From Flavobacterium agricola (GTDB lineage: Bacteria > Bacteroidota > Bacteroidia > Flavobacteriales > Flavobacteriaceae): a stretch of 64,000 bases of DNA. The notes beneath the pieces are model-generated. The model ran no database searches. It saw only the letters and a list, made by a program, of their open reading frames with translations, and had not been told where the DNA came from. The stretch covers positions 930,001 to 994,000 of the forward strand of contig NZ_CP081495.1 in assembly GCF_025919725.1 (NCBI RefSeq), given 5' to 3'. Within the stretch, counting starts at the first letter, position 1. Each line of letters starts with the position of its first letter. The translations under genes and the position numbers were made by a program. Positions 46,264 through 53,228 of the stretch are shown in pieces.

Positions 46264-47382
46264 ATGAAAAAGATTATTTTAATCTTAGCTTTTCTGTCTT
46301 TTAATCAAACCAAAGCACAGGTAGGTATCAATACTATTGTTCCAAAAGCAACGCTAGAAGTTGCATCAACAGATCCAGACGGAACTTTAACTACGCCAGA
46401 TGGTTTGCTTGTACCACGTATTTCTAGATTAAGAGCTCAAAGCATGAATAATATTGAAGAATCAACTTTAGTATTTATTCATGATATAAACTCTGGTTCG
46501 TTATCAGGAAAAACCATTAATGTAACAGAAAAAGGATTTTATTTCTTTGATACCACATTAAACGTTTGGATAAGAATCAAAGATGCGTTAACAAATATTA
46601 CAGTAAATAACGGAATAACAAATACAGATGGAGTAATATCCTTAGGTGGAGCATTAAATCAATCTACAATCATTTCTACAACCTCTGCGCATAAATTATC
46701 AATTGAAGGAAATCATCAAAACTTATTTTCTGTTGATGGACAAACCTTAAGCGTAGATGGTAACTTAAACAATGTTGGAATAAGAACCAATGCCCCAACC
46801 GAAGCTTTACATGTTGTTGGAAAAGCAAAAATTACTGATGTACCTAATAGCGAATCAACGCAAGATTATCAAGTTGTTGTTGATGAAGACGGAATACTAA
46901 AAAAGAACGTAAAACAAACTTTAGGTGTATTTAGGGCGTATTTAAGCCAAAATTTTAATGCTGGATCAACTGAAGGAGTTGTTCATCAAGTTAACAACTT
47001 TACTGTTATTGATAACCCAAACAACGATTTCAATACTACATCAAATTTTTTTACCGCACCATTAGCTGGATTGTATAAAGTTACTTTCACAGCAACCATT
47101 ACAATCCCAAGTACAGTAAATACTTCAAATATTGTAATAGGTATTGCAGACTACTCAACTAAAAAATGGATTACTCGATTTGGAATTAACAAAGGTTCCA
47201 TTCTACCAAATACTAATAGCTCCGGAGGGATGCATAGTTTTGTTGGTCTTATAGTTTTAAATAAAGGGCAAAGATGTTATTTTGGAACTTCAACTGAGGT
47301 TAGAATTATAGCCAACCCTACCGGAAGTTCAGGAAGTGGAATTGGAACCTATTTTGAGCTAGAATTAATAAAAACCCTTTAA
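46264..47382 (+). CDS. Secreted QVGINT-type protein with C1q-like head
   Basis: The signal peptide MKKIILILAFLSFNQTKAQ is followed by VGINTIVPKATLEVAS, close to the opening of the 33730 gene product. The middle (about 100-210) is a repeat-rich stalk with NVGIRTNAPTEALHVVGKAK. Residues about 225-372 resemble a C1q/TNF-like jelly roll: FRAYLSQNFNAG and FTAPLAGLYKVTFTATI fit the C1q pattern. The 372-residue protein is probably trimeric and exported. C1q-like heads bind proteins or sugars; the target is unknown. It has its own leader with the shared 19-base motif and ends at a strong terminator. Confidence 0.8.
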   Translation: MKKIILILAFLSFNQTKAQVGINTIVPKATLEVASTDPDGTLTTPDGLLVPRISRLRAQSMNNIEESTLVFIHDINSGSLSGKTINVTEKGFYFFDTTLNVWIRIKDALTNITVNNGITNTDGVISLGGALNQSTIISTTSAHKLSIEGNHQNLFSVDGQTLSVDGNLNNVGIRTNAPTEALHVVGKAKITDVPNSESTQDYQVVVDEDGILKKNVKQTLGVFRAYLSQNFNAGSTEGVVHQVNNFTVIDNPNNDFNTTSNFFTAPLAGLYKVTFTATITIPSTVNTSNIVIGIADYSTKKWITRFGINKGSILPNTNSSGGMHSFVGLIVLNKGQRCYFGTSTEVRIIANPTGSSGSGIGTYFELELIKTL

Positions 47383-47418
47383 TCTTTTTTAAAAAACATA
47401 CTAAAACCTCAAAAATTT

Positions 47419-47456
47419 AAGTTAACTTATTTGTTACAAATAAGTTAACTTTTTTT
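47419..47456 (+). terminator. Terminator abutting the start of the next gene
   Basis: A perfect 15-bp stem (47419-47433 and 47437-47451) has loop tta and a T-run to 47456. The ATG of the following gene begins 3 bases later. Confidence 0.9.
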
Positions 47457-47458
47457 AT

Positions 47459-48598
47459 ATGGTACCATTAAACGCAAAAACGTTGTTTTACAATTTACCT
47501 ATTGATGCAACTTTGGTTTACTATCAAACGCAATTTGATAACATTACGGGCATAAAAGAAAACAAAACAAGTACTACAACCTTTCATTTGTTTTCTATTT
47601 CCGATTCTGATGTAATTGAAAAAGCACTTGCAGATAAAATTTCTTGTAAAGAAGTTAGCACAACCAATCAAAAGGAAGAAAAAAAAGACAACTTACCTCC
47701 TATTTCTATTTCAAAACTTCCAAATATTTTTGAAACAAAGCCCGAAAATACAAAAATTGCGGAGGAAAAAACCGATGTGATTTTTGATGAATCCTCAAAA
47801 AACAAATTCAAATTTTTAAATAATTATGCGTTAGATAAAAAAAATGTTAATATATTTCAAAATAAAAAACATAAACTACCGTTTAATACTAATATTTCAG
47901 ATGCAAAAACAAAAACTGCTACTATGTTTACAAATCATATTAAAAAAAGGCACGAAGAACGTGATGTTGTAATTTCAAATGAAATTGCAGAGCAAGCCCA
48001 ACAAATTCGCGAAACTTTTAACCAATACGAATCTTTTTTTAATTCCGGATCTTTTGATGCCATTAAGCATTTTAAACCCGTTGATTTTGATCGCAGTATT
48101 TTAGAAACCGAAGTAAATACAATTTCAGATAGCAGTTTTGATGCCATTAGTAAAATAAACAACTTTTTTTCGCAATCTAAATCAACAAATAAATCGTTAA
48201 ATTCTGAAACAATTTCAACCATTCAGAATTCAAAAATCACGGTTGACGAAAGACATTTATTATGTCGTTTAAATTTAGATGAGAAAGAAGAAAACAAAAC
48301 CTTTTACTTAAAATTTGATACGCATCATAATAAATTAAAAGAATGTGCTGAAGAAAATGAAGATAATATTTTTGCAATAAGAAAAGTTGCAAATGATGCC
48401 TTTGAATTTGAAATGTTAGAGAACAAAATGGATCATAACTTTTATTATCTAAAAAAAGATTTGTTTTTAGAACTTTGCGAGGTATTAAACACCCAACACG
48501 AATCACACAACAAGATAAAAACTATTCGAAAAGGCGAACTTGCTAAAAACCAAGATAAATGGGTAGTTACAAGTAAAGCAAAAACCATGTACCAGTAA
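47459..48598 (+). CDS. Protein of unknown function, 379 residues
   Basis: I do not recognise this protein. It has no signal peptide or membrane segment. Residues 1-50 look like a small beta-rich domain (KTLFYNLPIDATLVYYQTQF). A charged, low-complexity region with many Lys, Glu, Asn and Ser runs from about 60 to 250. The C-terminal part (about 260-379) is more ordered, with ERHLLCRLNLDEKEENKTFYLKF and HNFYYLKKDLFLELCEVL. The ATG at 47459 sits directly on the T-run of a terminator, leaving no room for a separate promoter or leader. It may be expressed by readthrough. The gene is long and free of stops, so it is probably real. Confidence 0.65.
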   Translation: MVPLNAKTLFYNLPIDATLVYYQTQFDNITGIKENKTSTTTFHLFSISDSDVIEKALADKISCKEVSTTNQKEEKKDNLPPISISKLPNIFETKPENTKIAEEKTDVIFDESSKNKFKFLNNYALDKKNVNIFQNKKHKLPFNTNISDAKTKTATMFTNHIKKRHEERDVVISNEIAEQAQQIRETFNQYESFFNSGSFDAIKHFKPVDFDRSILETEVNTISDSSFDAISKINNFFSQSKSTNKSLNSETISTIQNSKITVDERHLLCRLNLDEKEENKTFYLKFDTHHNKLKECAEENEDNIFAIRKVANDAFEFEMLENKMDHNFYYLKKDLFLELCEVLNTQHESHNKIKTIRKGELAKNQDKWVVTSKAKTMYQ

Positions 48599-48620
48599 AA
48601 TTAAAACTATATATTTTATT

Positions 48621-48650
48621 AAAAGCCAGGATTTAAATTCTGGCTTTTAA
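48621..48650 (+). terminator. Terminator of the 379-residue unknown gene
   Basis: The arms aaaagccag (48621-48629) and ctggctttt (48640-48648) form a hairpin 22 bases after the stop. Confidence 0.75.
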
Positions 48651-48652
48651 TT

Positions 48653-48687
48653 ATAAAAAAAATCCAAGAATATTTCTTGGATTTTTT
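48653..48687. terminator. Terminator between the unknown gene and the ferredoxin gene
   Basis: aatccaagaa and ttcttggatt, flanked by A8 and T9 runs, form a hairpin usable in both directions. On the minus strand it ends the ferredoxin gene, whose stop is at 48688. Confidence 0.85.
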
Positions 48688-49038
48688 TTATTCGTTATGT
48701 AAAAAAGCTTGTCTTGCTAATAAGGTTTCTTCAGATTCTACGTGATTATCGTCAGGAACGCAACAATCTACAGGGCAAACAGCAGCACATTGTGGTTCTT
48801 CATGAAAACCTTTACATTCTGTACATTTACCCGGAACAATATAATAATAATCGTCAGAAATTGGTGTCTGAGCCGCGTTTGCATCAATAGCAGTACCATC
48901 AGGTAAAACAACATTTCCTGTTAAAGCAGTTCCGTCTTTATATCTCCAGTCATCAGCACCTTCATAAATTGCAGTGTTTGGACATTCTGGTTCACAAGCT
49001 CCACAGTTAATACATTCATCGGTTATAATGATTGCCAT
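48688..49038 (-). CDS. 2[4Fe-4S] ferredoxin (4Fe-4S dicluster)
   Basis: The 116-residue protein is read from MAIIITDECINCGACEPECP. The ATG 39 bases upstream would add residues (MIVNLYKFINKNA) not typical of the family. Cluster motifs are CINCGACEPECP at the N-terminus and CTECKGFHEEPQCAAVCPVDCC at about 73-94, with a spacer between them as in YfhL/Alvin-type ferredoxins. It carries low-potential electrons in the cytoplasm. It is divergent from the acyl-CoA reductase gene and has its own good promoter. Confidence 0.93.
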   Translation of the reverse strand: MAIIITDECINCGACEPECPNTAIYEGADDWRYKDGTALTGNVVLPDGTAIDANAAQTPISDDYYYIVPGKCTECKGFHEEPQCAAVCPVDCCVPDDNHVESEETLLARQAFLHNE

Positions 49039-49060
49039 AGCATTTTTATTTATAAATTTG
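49032..49060 (+). promoter_or_regulatory. Promoter of the acyl-CoA reductase gene
   Basis: TTG at 49032-49034, an 18-base spacer and TAAATTTG at 49053-49060 fit the Bacteroidota consensus. It lies partly inside the ferredoxin gene start and faces the ferredoxin promoter. Confidence 0.6.
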
Positions 49061-49062
49061 TA

Positions 49063-49094
49063 CAAATTTACAATCAAATCAATTCATACACAAA
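49063..49094 (-). promoter_or_regulatory. Promoter of the ferredoxin gene
   Basis: On the minus strand TTTG (49091-49094), a 20-base spacer and TAAATTTG (49063-49070) match both consensus elements. The predicted start of transcription is about 49057, 18 bases before the ATG. Confidence 0.75.
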
Positions 49095-49103
49095 TTTAAC
49101 ACC

Positions 49104-50165
49104 ATGATAAAAATCAATAACATTAAAACTTTTGTAGAATTAGGTCATTTTTTGAGCCAATTTGACAAAAATGGTAACAAAAAGAAGGAAGATGTTTTGT
49201 TTAATGACGAATTTTACGATGCTTTTATTGAGCTTATTTATGGTGCGCAATCTTTAAACGGCTGGTTTACACCAGAACAAGTTTATTTTGCTATTCAATC
49301 ATGGGCCGAAGCACTTACAGAAACAAATTTAAATACGTGGGTAAATGCTTATGCTGATACAGAAAATAAACCAAGCAAAACTATCGGATTAATCTTAGCT
49401 GGTAATATTCCGCTTGTTGGTTTTCACGATTTTTTATCGGTTTTAATTACTGGTAACAAAGCTTTGGTTAAACTTTCTAGCAACGATCAAAATTTACTAC
49501 CTTTTCTTGCCTCGTATTTAATTAAAATAAACCCAGATTTAACTAATCAAATCACTTTTGTAAAAGGCAAATTAGAAGGTTTTGATGCCGTAATTGCTAC
49601 GGGTAGTAATAATACATCACGCTATTTTGATTTTTATTTTAGCAACGTACCAAACATTATTCGTAAAAACAGAAATTCAGTAGCTATTTTAACCGGAAAC
49701 GAATCTTTAGAACAACTTACCGCTTTAGGCCAAGATATTTTTACCTATTTCGGATTGGGCTGCCGTAACGTTTCTAAACTTTTTGTACCTGAAAATTACG
49801 ATTTTAAATTATTCTTTGAGGCCATGTATGCCTATAAAGATGTTATTTATTACGAAAAATACGCCAACAATTACGATTACAACAAAGCGGTATATTTAAT
49901 GAGCCTGTTTTCTATTTTAGATAATGAATTTATGACATTAAAAGAAGATGCAGGTTACGCCTCACCTATTTCATCAGTTTTTTACGAACGTTATACCGAT
50001 TTAGAAGCTGTTTTAAATAAAATTGAAACGGATAACCAGCAAATTCAGTGCGTTGTGTCTAATTCTATTAAAAAAGGACATGTTGCATTTGGCGAAACTC
50101 AACATCCAAAATTGTGGGATTATGCAGATAATGTAGATACTATTCAATTTTTGTTAAAATTATAA
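49104..50165 (+). CDS. Acyl-CoA reductase (LuxC-like family)
   Basis: The 353-residue protein matches the acyl-CoA reductase family of Bacteroidota: IGLILAGNIPLVGFHDFLSV and TGNKALVKLSSNDQNLLPFL, a putative active-site cysteine in GLGCRNVSKLF (about 230), and RKNRNSVAILTGNE. LuxC-type enzymes reduce acyl-CoA or acyl-ACP to aldehydes with NADPH, but the natural substrate here is unknown. It starts 65 bases from the divergent ferredoxin gene. Its stop runs into an 11-base tandem repeat. Confidence 0.82.
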   Translation: MIKINNIKTFVELGHFLSQFDKNGNKKKEDVLFNDEFYDAFIELIYGAQSLNGWFTPEQVYFAIQSWAEALTETNLNTWVNAYADTENKPSKTIGLILAGNIPLVGFHDFLSVLITGNKALVKLSSNDQNLLPFLASYLIKINPDLTNQITFVKGKLEGFDAVIATGSNNTSRYFDFYFSNVPNIIRKNRNSVAILTGNESLEQLTALGQDIFTYFGLGCRNVSKLFVPENYDFKLFFEAMYAYKDVIYYEKYANNYDYNKAVYLMSLFSILDNEFMTLKEDAGYASPISSVFYERYTDLEAVLNKIETDNQQIQCVVSNSIKKGHVAFGETQHPKLWDYADNVDTIQFLLKL

Positions 50166-50215
50166 TTAAATAATTATTAAATAATTATTAAATAATTATT
50201 AAATAATTATTAAAT
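50166..50215. repeat. 11-bp tandem repeat, four perfect copies plus a partial one
   Basis: The unit ttaaataatta is repeated without change from 50166 to 50209 and continues in part to about 50215. It begins directly after the stop codon of the acyl-CoA reductase gene and lies 60-110 bases upstream of the HAD gene. The period equals about one turn of DNA, so it may be intrinsically curved. Confidence 0.95.
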
Positions 50216-50277
50216 TATTAGTTACTAATTGTTTTTAATTTCTCAATTTTGTAGTTAACACAACTATTTAATTTACA

Positions 50278-50679
50278 ATGGAATTAGAATTTAAAAACAA
50301 CGAAAGTCCTGTTTTAAAAGATGGGATAAAAAACTATTTGATTGATATTGACGGTACTATTACCGACGATGTACCGAACGAACAACCCGAACGTATGGAA
50401 ACGTGCTTGCCTTTTCCAGATGCATTAGCTACGTTAAACAAATGGTTTGACCAAGGTCATCAAATTTGTTTTTTTACTTCGCGCACCGAAGCACATCGTG
50501 AAGTAACCGAAAATTGGTTAAAAAAACACGGGTTTAAATACCACAGCTTATTAATGGGTAAACCACGTGGTGGTAATTACCACTGGATTGACAACCACAT
50601 TGTTCGTGCGACGCGTTACGAAGGTAAATTTACCGATTTGGTAGAAAGCGATGCAAAAATTGAAGTTTTTAAAAAATAA
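50278..50679 (+). CDS. HAD-superfamily phosphatase-like protein
   Basis: The 133-residue protein has the HAD motif I in YLIDIDGTITDD (about 21-32), motif II in CFFTSRTEAHRE and a lysine in LLMGKPRGGNYHWIDN. This is a minimal HAD fold without a cap. Homologues are sometimes labelled phosphoheptose isomerase, for which I see no support. It lies 15 bases before serC. Serine synthesis ends with phosphoserine phosphatase, itself a HAD enzyme, so this small protein could fill or assist that step, but it is much shorter than SerB (inference). Confidence 0.8.
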   Translation: MELEFKNNESPVLKDGIKNYLIDIDGTITDDVPNEQPERMETCLPFPDALATLNKWFDQGHQICFFTSRTEAHREVTENWLKKHGFKYHSLLMGKPRGGNYHWIDNHIVRATRYEGKFTDLVESDAKIEVFKK

Positions 50680-50694
50680 CATAACCATTAATAA

Positions 50695-51771
50695 ATGAAA
50701 ATACATAATTTTAGTGCTGGTCCTTGTATTTTACCACAAGAAGTATTTACAAAAACAGCCGAAGCCGTTTTAAATTTTAACAATTCAGGTTTATCAATAT
50801 TAGAAATATCACACCGTAGCAAAGATTTTGTTGCTGTAATGGAAGAAGCTCGTGATTTAGCCTTAGAACTTTTAAACTTAAAAGGCAAAGGTTATCAAGC
50901 TTTATTTTTACAAGGTGGCGCAAGCATGGAATTTTTAAGAATTCCGTACAACTTTTTAAAACAAAACGGTAAAGCAGCGTATTTAGATACCGGAACTTGG
51001 GCTAATAACGCAATTAAAGAAGCTAAAGCTTTTGGCGAAACTTTGGTTATTGCTTCATCTAAAGAAGCAAATTACTCGTTTATCCCCAAAGATTATAGCA
51101 TTCCAACTGATGTAGATTATTTTCATTGCACCAGTAACAATACCATTTACGGAACTCAAATCAAAGAATTTAAATCAAGTTCGGTTCCTTTAATTTGTGA
51201 TATGAGCTCAGATATTTTTTCTAGAACTTTAGATTTTTCTAAATTTGATGTTATTTATGCAGGTGCACAAAAAAACATGGGCCCAGCTGGTGTAACTTTA
51301 GTAGTAATTAAAGAAGAATTATTAGGTAAAACTAACCGAGCAATTCCAAATATTTTAAACTACCAGGTGCACATTGCAAAAGAAAGCATGTATAATACGC
51401 CAGCAGTTTCGGCAATTTACACATCTTTATTAACTTTGCAGTGGTTAAAAAAACTTGGCGGCGTACAAGCAATCGAAAGTAAAAATCAGGCAAAAGCCGA
51501 TTTATTATATCAAGAAATTGATCGCAATCCATTGTTTAAAGGAACAGCAGCTGTTGAAGACCGATCGAATATGAACGCAACGTTTTTATTACAAAACGAT
51601 GCCGCACATAAAGAACAATTTGATGCCTTATGGAAAGCTGCCGGAATTTCTGGCATAAATGGTCACCGTTCGGTTGGTGGTTACCGCGCATCCATGTACA
51701 ACGCCTTACCTATCGAATCGGTTCAGGTTTTAGTTGACGTAATGAAAGAATTAGAAAAAAAGCTTAAATAA
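50695..51771 (+). CDS. serC: Phosphoserine aminotransferase
   Basis: SerC makes O-phosphoserine from 3-phosphohydroxypyruvate and glutamate and also serves pyridoxal phosphate synthesis. The 358-residue PLP enzyme begins MKIHNFSAGPCILPQEVF, has the Schiff-base lysine in YAGAQKNMGPAG (about 190) and ends with GHRSVGGYRASMYNALP. It is complete. serA follows 5 bases downstream, so the first two steps of serine synthesis are made together, with the order of genes opposite to the pathway. Confidence 0.97.
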   Translation: MKIHNFSAGPCILPQEVFTKTAEAVLNFNNSGLSILEISHRSKDFVAVMEEARDLALELLNLKGKGYQALFLQGGASMEFLRIPYNFLKQNGKAAYLDTGTWANNAIKEAKAFGETLVIASSKEANYSFIPKDYSIPTDVDYFHCTSNNTIYGTQIKEFKSSSVPLICDMSSDIFSRTLDFSKFDVIYAGAQKNMGPAGVTLVVIKEELLGKTNRAIPNILNYQVHIAKESMYNTPAVSAIYTSLLTLQWLKKLGGVQAIESKNQAKADLLYQEIDRNPLFKGTAAVEDRSNMNATFLLQNDAAHKEQFDALWKAAGISGINGHRSVGGYRASMYNALPIESVQVLVDVMKELEKKLK

Positions 51772-51776
51772 ACAGA

Positions 51777-52727
51777 ATGAAAATATTAGCAAACGACGGA
51801 ATCTCTGAAAGCGGTAAAGTAGCTTTAGAAAATGCCGGTTTTGAAGTAATTACAACCAAAGTAGCACAAGAACAAGTAGCTAACTTTATTAACGATAATA
51901 ATATTGATGCTTTATTAGTACGAAGCGCAACTAAAGTAAAAAAAGATGTAATTGATGCCTGCCCTAACCTAAAACTTATTGGTCGTGGTGGCGTTGGTAT
52001 GGATAATATTGATGTTGATTATGCAAAATCAAAAGGAATTCATGTAATTAACACGCCAGCATCTTCATCTGCATCAGTTGCCGAATTGGTATTTGCACAC
52101 ATTTTTGCAGGTATCCGTTTTTTACACGATTCAAATCGTACGATGCCGTTAGAAGGAGATACCAATTTTAACGGACTGAAAAAAGCTTACGGAAACGGTA
52201 CCGAATTACGCGGTCGTACTATTGGTATTGTTGGCTTTGGGCGCATCGGCCAAGCAGTAGCAAAAGTTGCTATTGGTTTAGGAATGAAAGTGATTGCTAC
52301 CGATAAATTTATTGAAAAAGCTACTATTGAATTAGATTTTTTTGATGGCCAAAAAGTAAACTTTACTATTGAAACTGTTCCTTTTGAAACGGTTTTAAAA
52401 CAAGCCGATTTTGTAACCTTACATGTACCAGCACAAAACGGATATTTAATTGGTGAAGCAGAATTAGCTTTAATGAAAGAAGGTTCTGGCTTAATTAACT
52501 GCGCACGTGGTGGTGTTGTTAACGAAGTTGATTTAATTAACGCATTAAACTCAGGTAAATTGGCTTTTGCTGGTTTAGATGTTTTTGATACCGAACCAAC
52601 CCCACAAATGCAAGTTTTAATGCACACGCAAATTTCATTAACTCCGCATATTGGTGCTGCAACTATTGAAGCGCAAGACAGAATCGGAACTGAATTAGCT
52701 ACGCAAATTATAGCATTATTAAAATAA
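51777..52727 (+). CDS. serA: D-3-phosphoglycerate dehydrogenase (short form)
   Basis: The 316-residue D-2-hydroxyacid dehydrogenase has GRGGVGMDNIDVDYAKSKGI (about 69-88) and the Rossmann loop GFGRIGQAVA (about 151-160). The active-site segments are NCARGGVVNE, with the arginine, and the His in LTPHIGAAT. It lacks the C-terminal ACT domain, so it should not be inhibited by serine through that domain. The partner serC directly upstream supports serine synthesis over another hydroxyacid substrate. A terminator follows. Confidence 0.93.
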   Translation: MKILANDGISESGKVALENAGFEVITTKVAQEQVANFINDNNIDALLVRSATKVKKDVIDACPNLKLIGRGGVGMDNIDVDYAKSKGIHVINTPASSSASVAELVFAHIFAGIRFLHDSNRTMPLEGDTNFNGLKKAYGNGTELRGRTIGIVGFGRIGQAVAKVAIGLGMKVIATDKFIEKATIELDFFDGQKVNFTIETVPFETVLKQADFVTLHVPAQNGYLIGEAELALMKEGSGLINCARGGVVNEVDLINALNSGKLAFAGLDVFDTEPTPQMQVLMHTQISLTPHIGAATIEAQDRIGTELATQIIALLK

Positions 52728-52733
52728 AAAAGT

Positions 52734-52763
52734 AAAGGTCGAAATTAGTTTCGGCCTTTTTAT
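52734..52763 (+). terminator. Terminator of the HAD-serC-serA operon
   Basis: An 11-bp stem with one G-T pair, aaaggtcgaaa/tttcggccttt, has loop ttag and a T-rich tail. Confidence 0.85.
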
Positions 52764-52813
52764 TTTGCATCTTTTCATTATAAACAACAACTGTTAAAAT
52801 TAAACAGCTAAGT

Positions 52814-52844
52814 TTTGTTGCTTTCGCTTAAAATGGTAACTTTG
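52814..52844 (+). promoter_or_regulatory. Promoter of the small membrane protein gene
   Basis: TTTG (52814-52817), a 19-base spacer and TAACTTTG (52837-52844) are a full consensus match. The expected start is near 52850, about 14 bases before the ATG. Confidence 0.8.
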
Positions 52845-52863
52845 TATAGATTCATTTTAAATT

Positions 52864-53178
52864 ATGGAAAAGTTAAAACAACGTTGGGGTTTAAAATCTA
52901 ACTTTCAGGTAGCAGTAATTTTGCTTGTTTTTGCCATTACTGGTAGTACATCAGCTTATATAGCCAAACCTATTTTAAGCTATTTGGGCATTCAAAAAAC
53001 AGATATGCACATTTTACTTTATATTGTTTTGTATGTGCTTATCATTTTTCCTATTTATAAAGTTATTCTTTTAGTAATCGGAACCTTATTCGGTCAACAT
53101 ACCTTCTTTAAAAACTTTTTAATAAAAATGCTTTCGCGAATGGGATTTGCTTTTTTATTTAAAAATCAGACAAAATAA
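52864..53178 (+). CDS. Small membrane protein, DUF6787-like
   Basis: The 104-residue protein begins MEKLKQRWGLKSNFQVAVIL and has two or three hydrophobic helices (about 17-40, 49-72 and a short third). I recall this N-terminus from a Bacteroidota family of unknown function (DUF6787). It has its own consensus promoter and terminator, so it is monocistronic. No enzyme motif is seen. Confidence 0.75.
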   Translation: MEKLKQRWGLKSNFQVAVILLVFAITGSTSAYIAKPILSYLGIQKTDMHILLYIVLYVLIIFPIYKVILLVIGTLFGQHTFFKNFLIKMLSRMGFAFLFKNQTK

Positions 53179-53184
53179 TATTTT

Positions 53185-53224
53185 ATATGCTAATAAAAAC
53201 TTAAATTTATTAGCATATTTTTTT
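53185..53224 (+). terminator. Terminator directly before the next start codon
   Basis: A 13-bp perfect stem (53185-53197 and 53206-53218) with a T-run ends 4 bases before the ATG of the next gene. Confidence 0.88.
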
Positions 53225-53228
53225 TAAC

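Noticed and set aside
49039..49077. Upstream ATG extending the ferredoxin by 13 residues
   Set aside because: The added residues are not typical, and the extension would place the start inside the promoter -7 element.
50166..50215. Tandem repeat considered as a CRISPR array
   Set aside because: The 11-base units follow each other without spacers, and no cas gene is near.
52187..52627. Antisense open frame of 146 codons within serA
   Set aside because: Shadow of the conserved dehydrogenase on the other strand, proline- and lysine-rich without any fold pattern.
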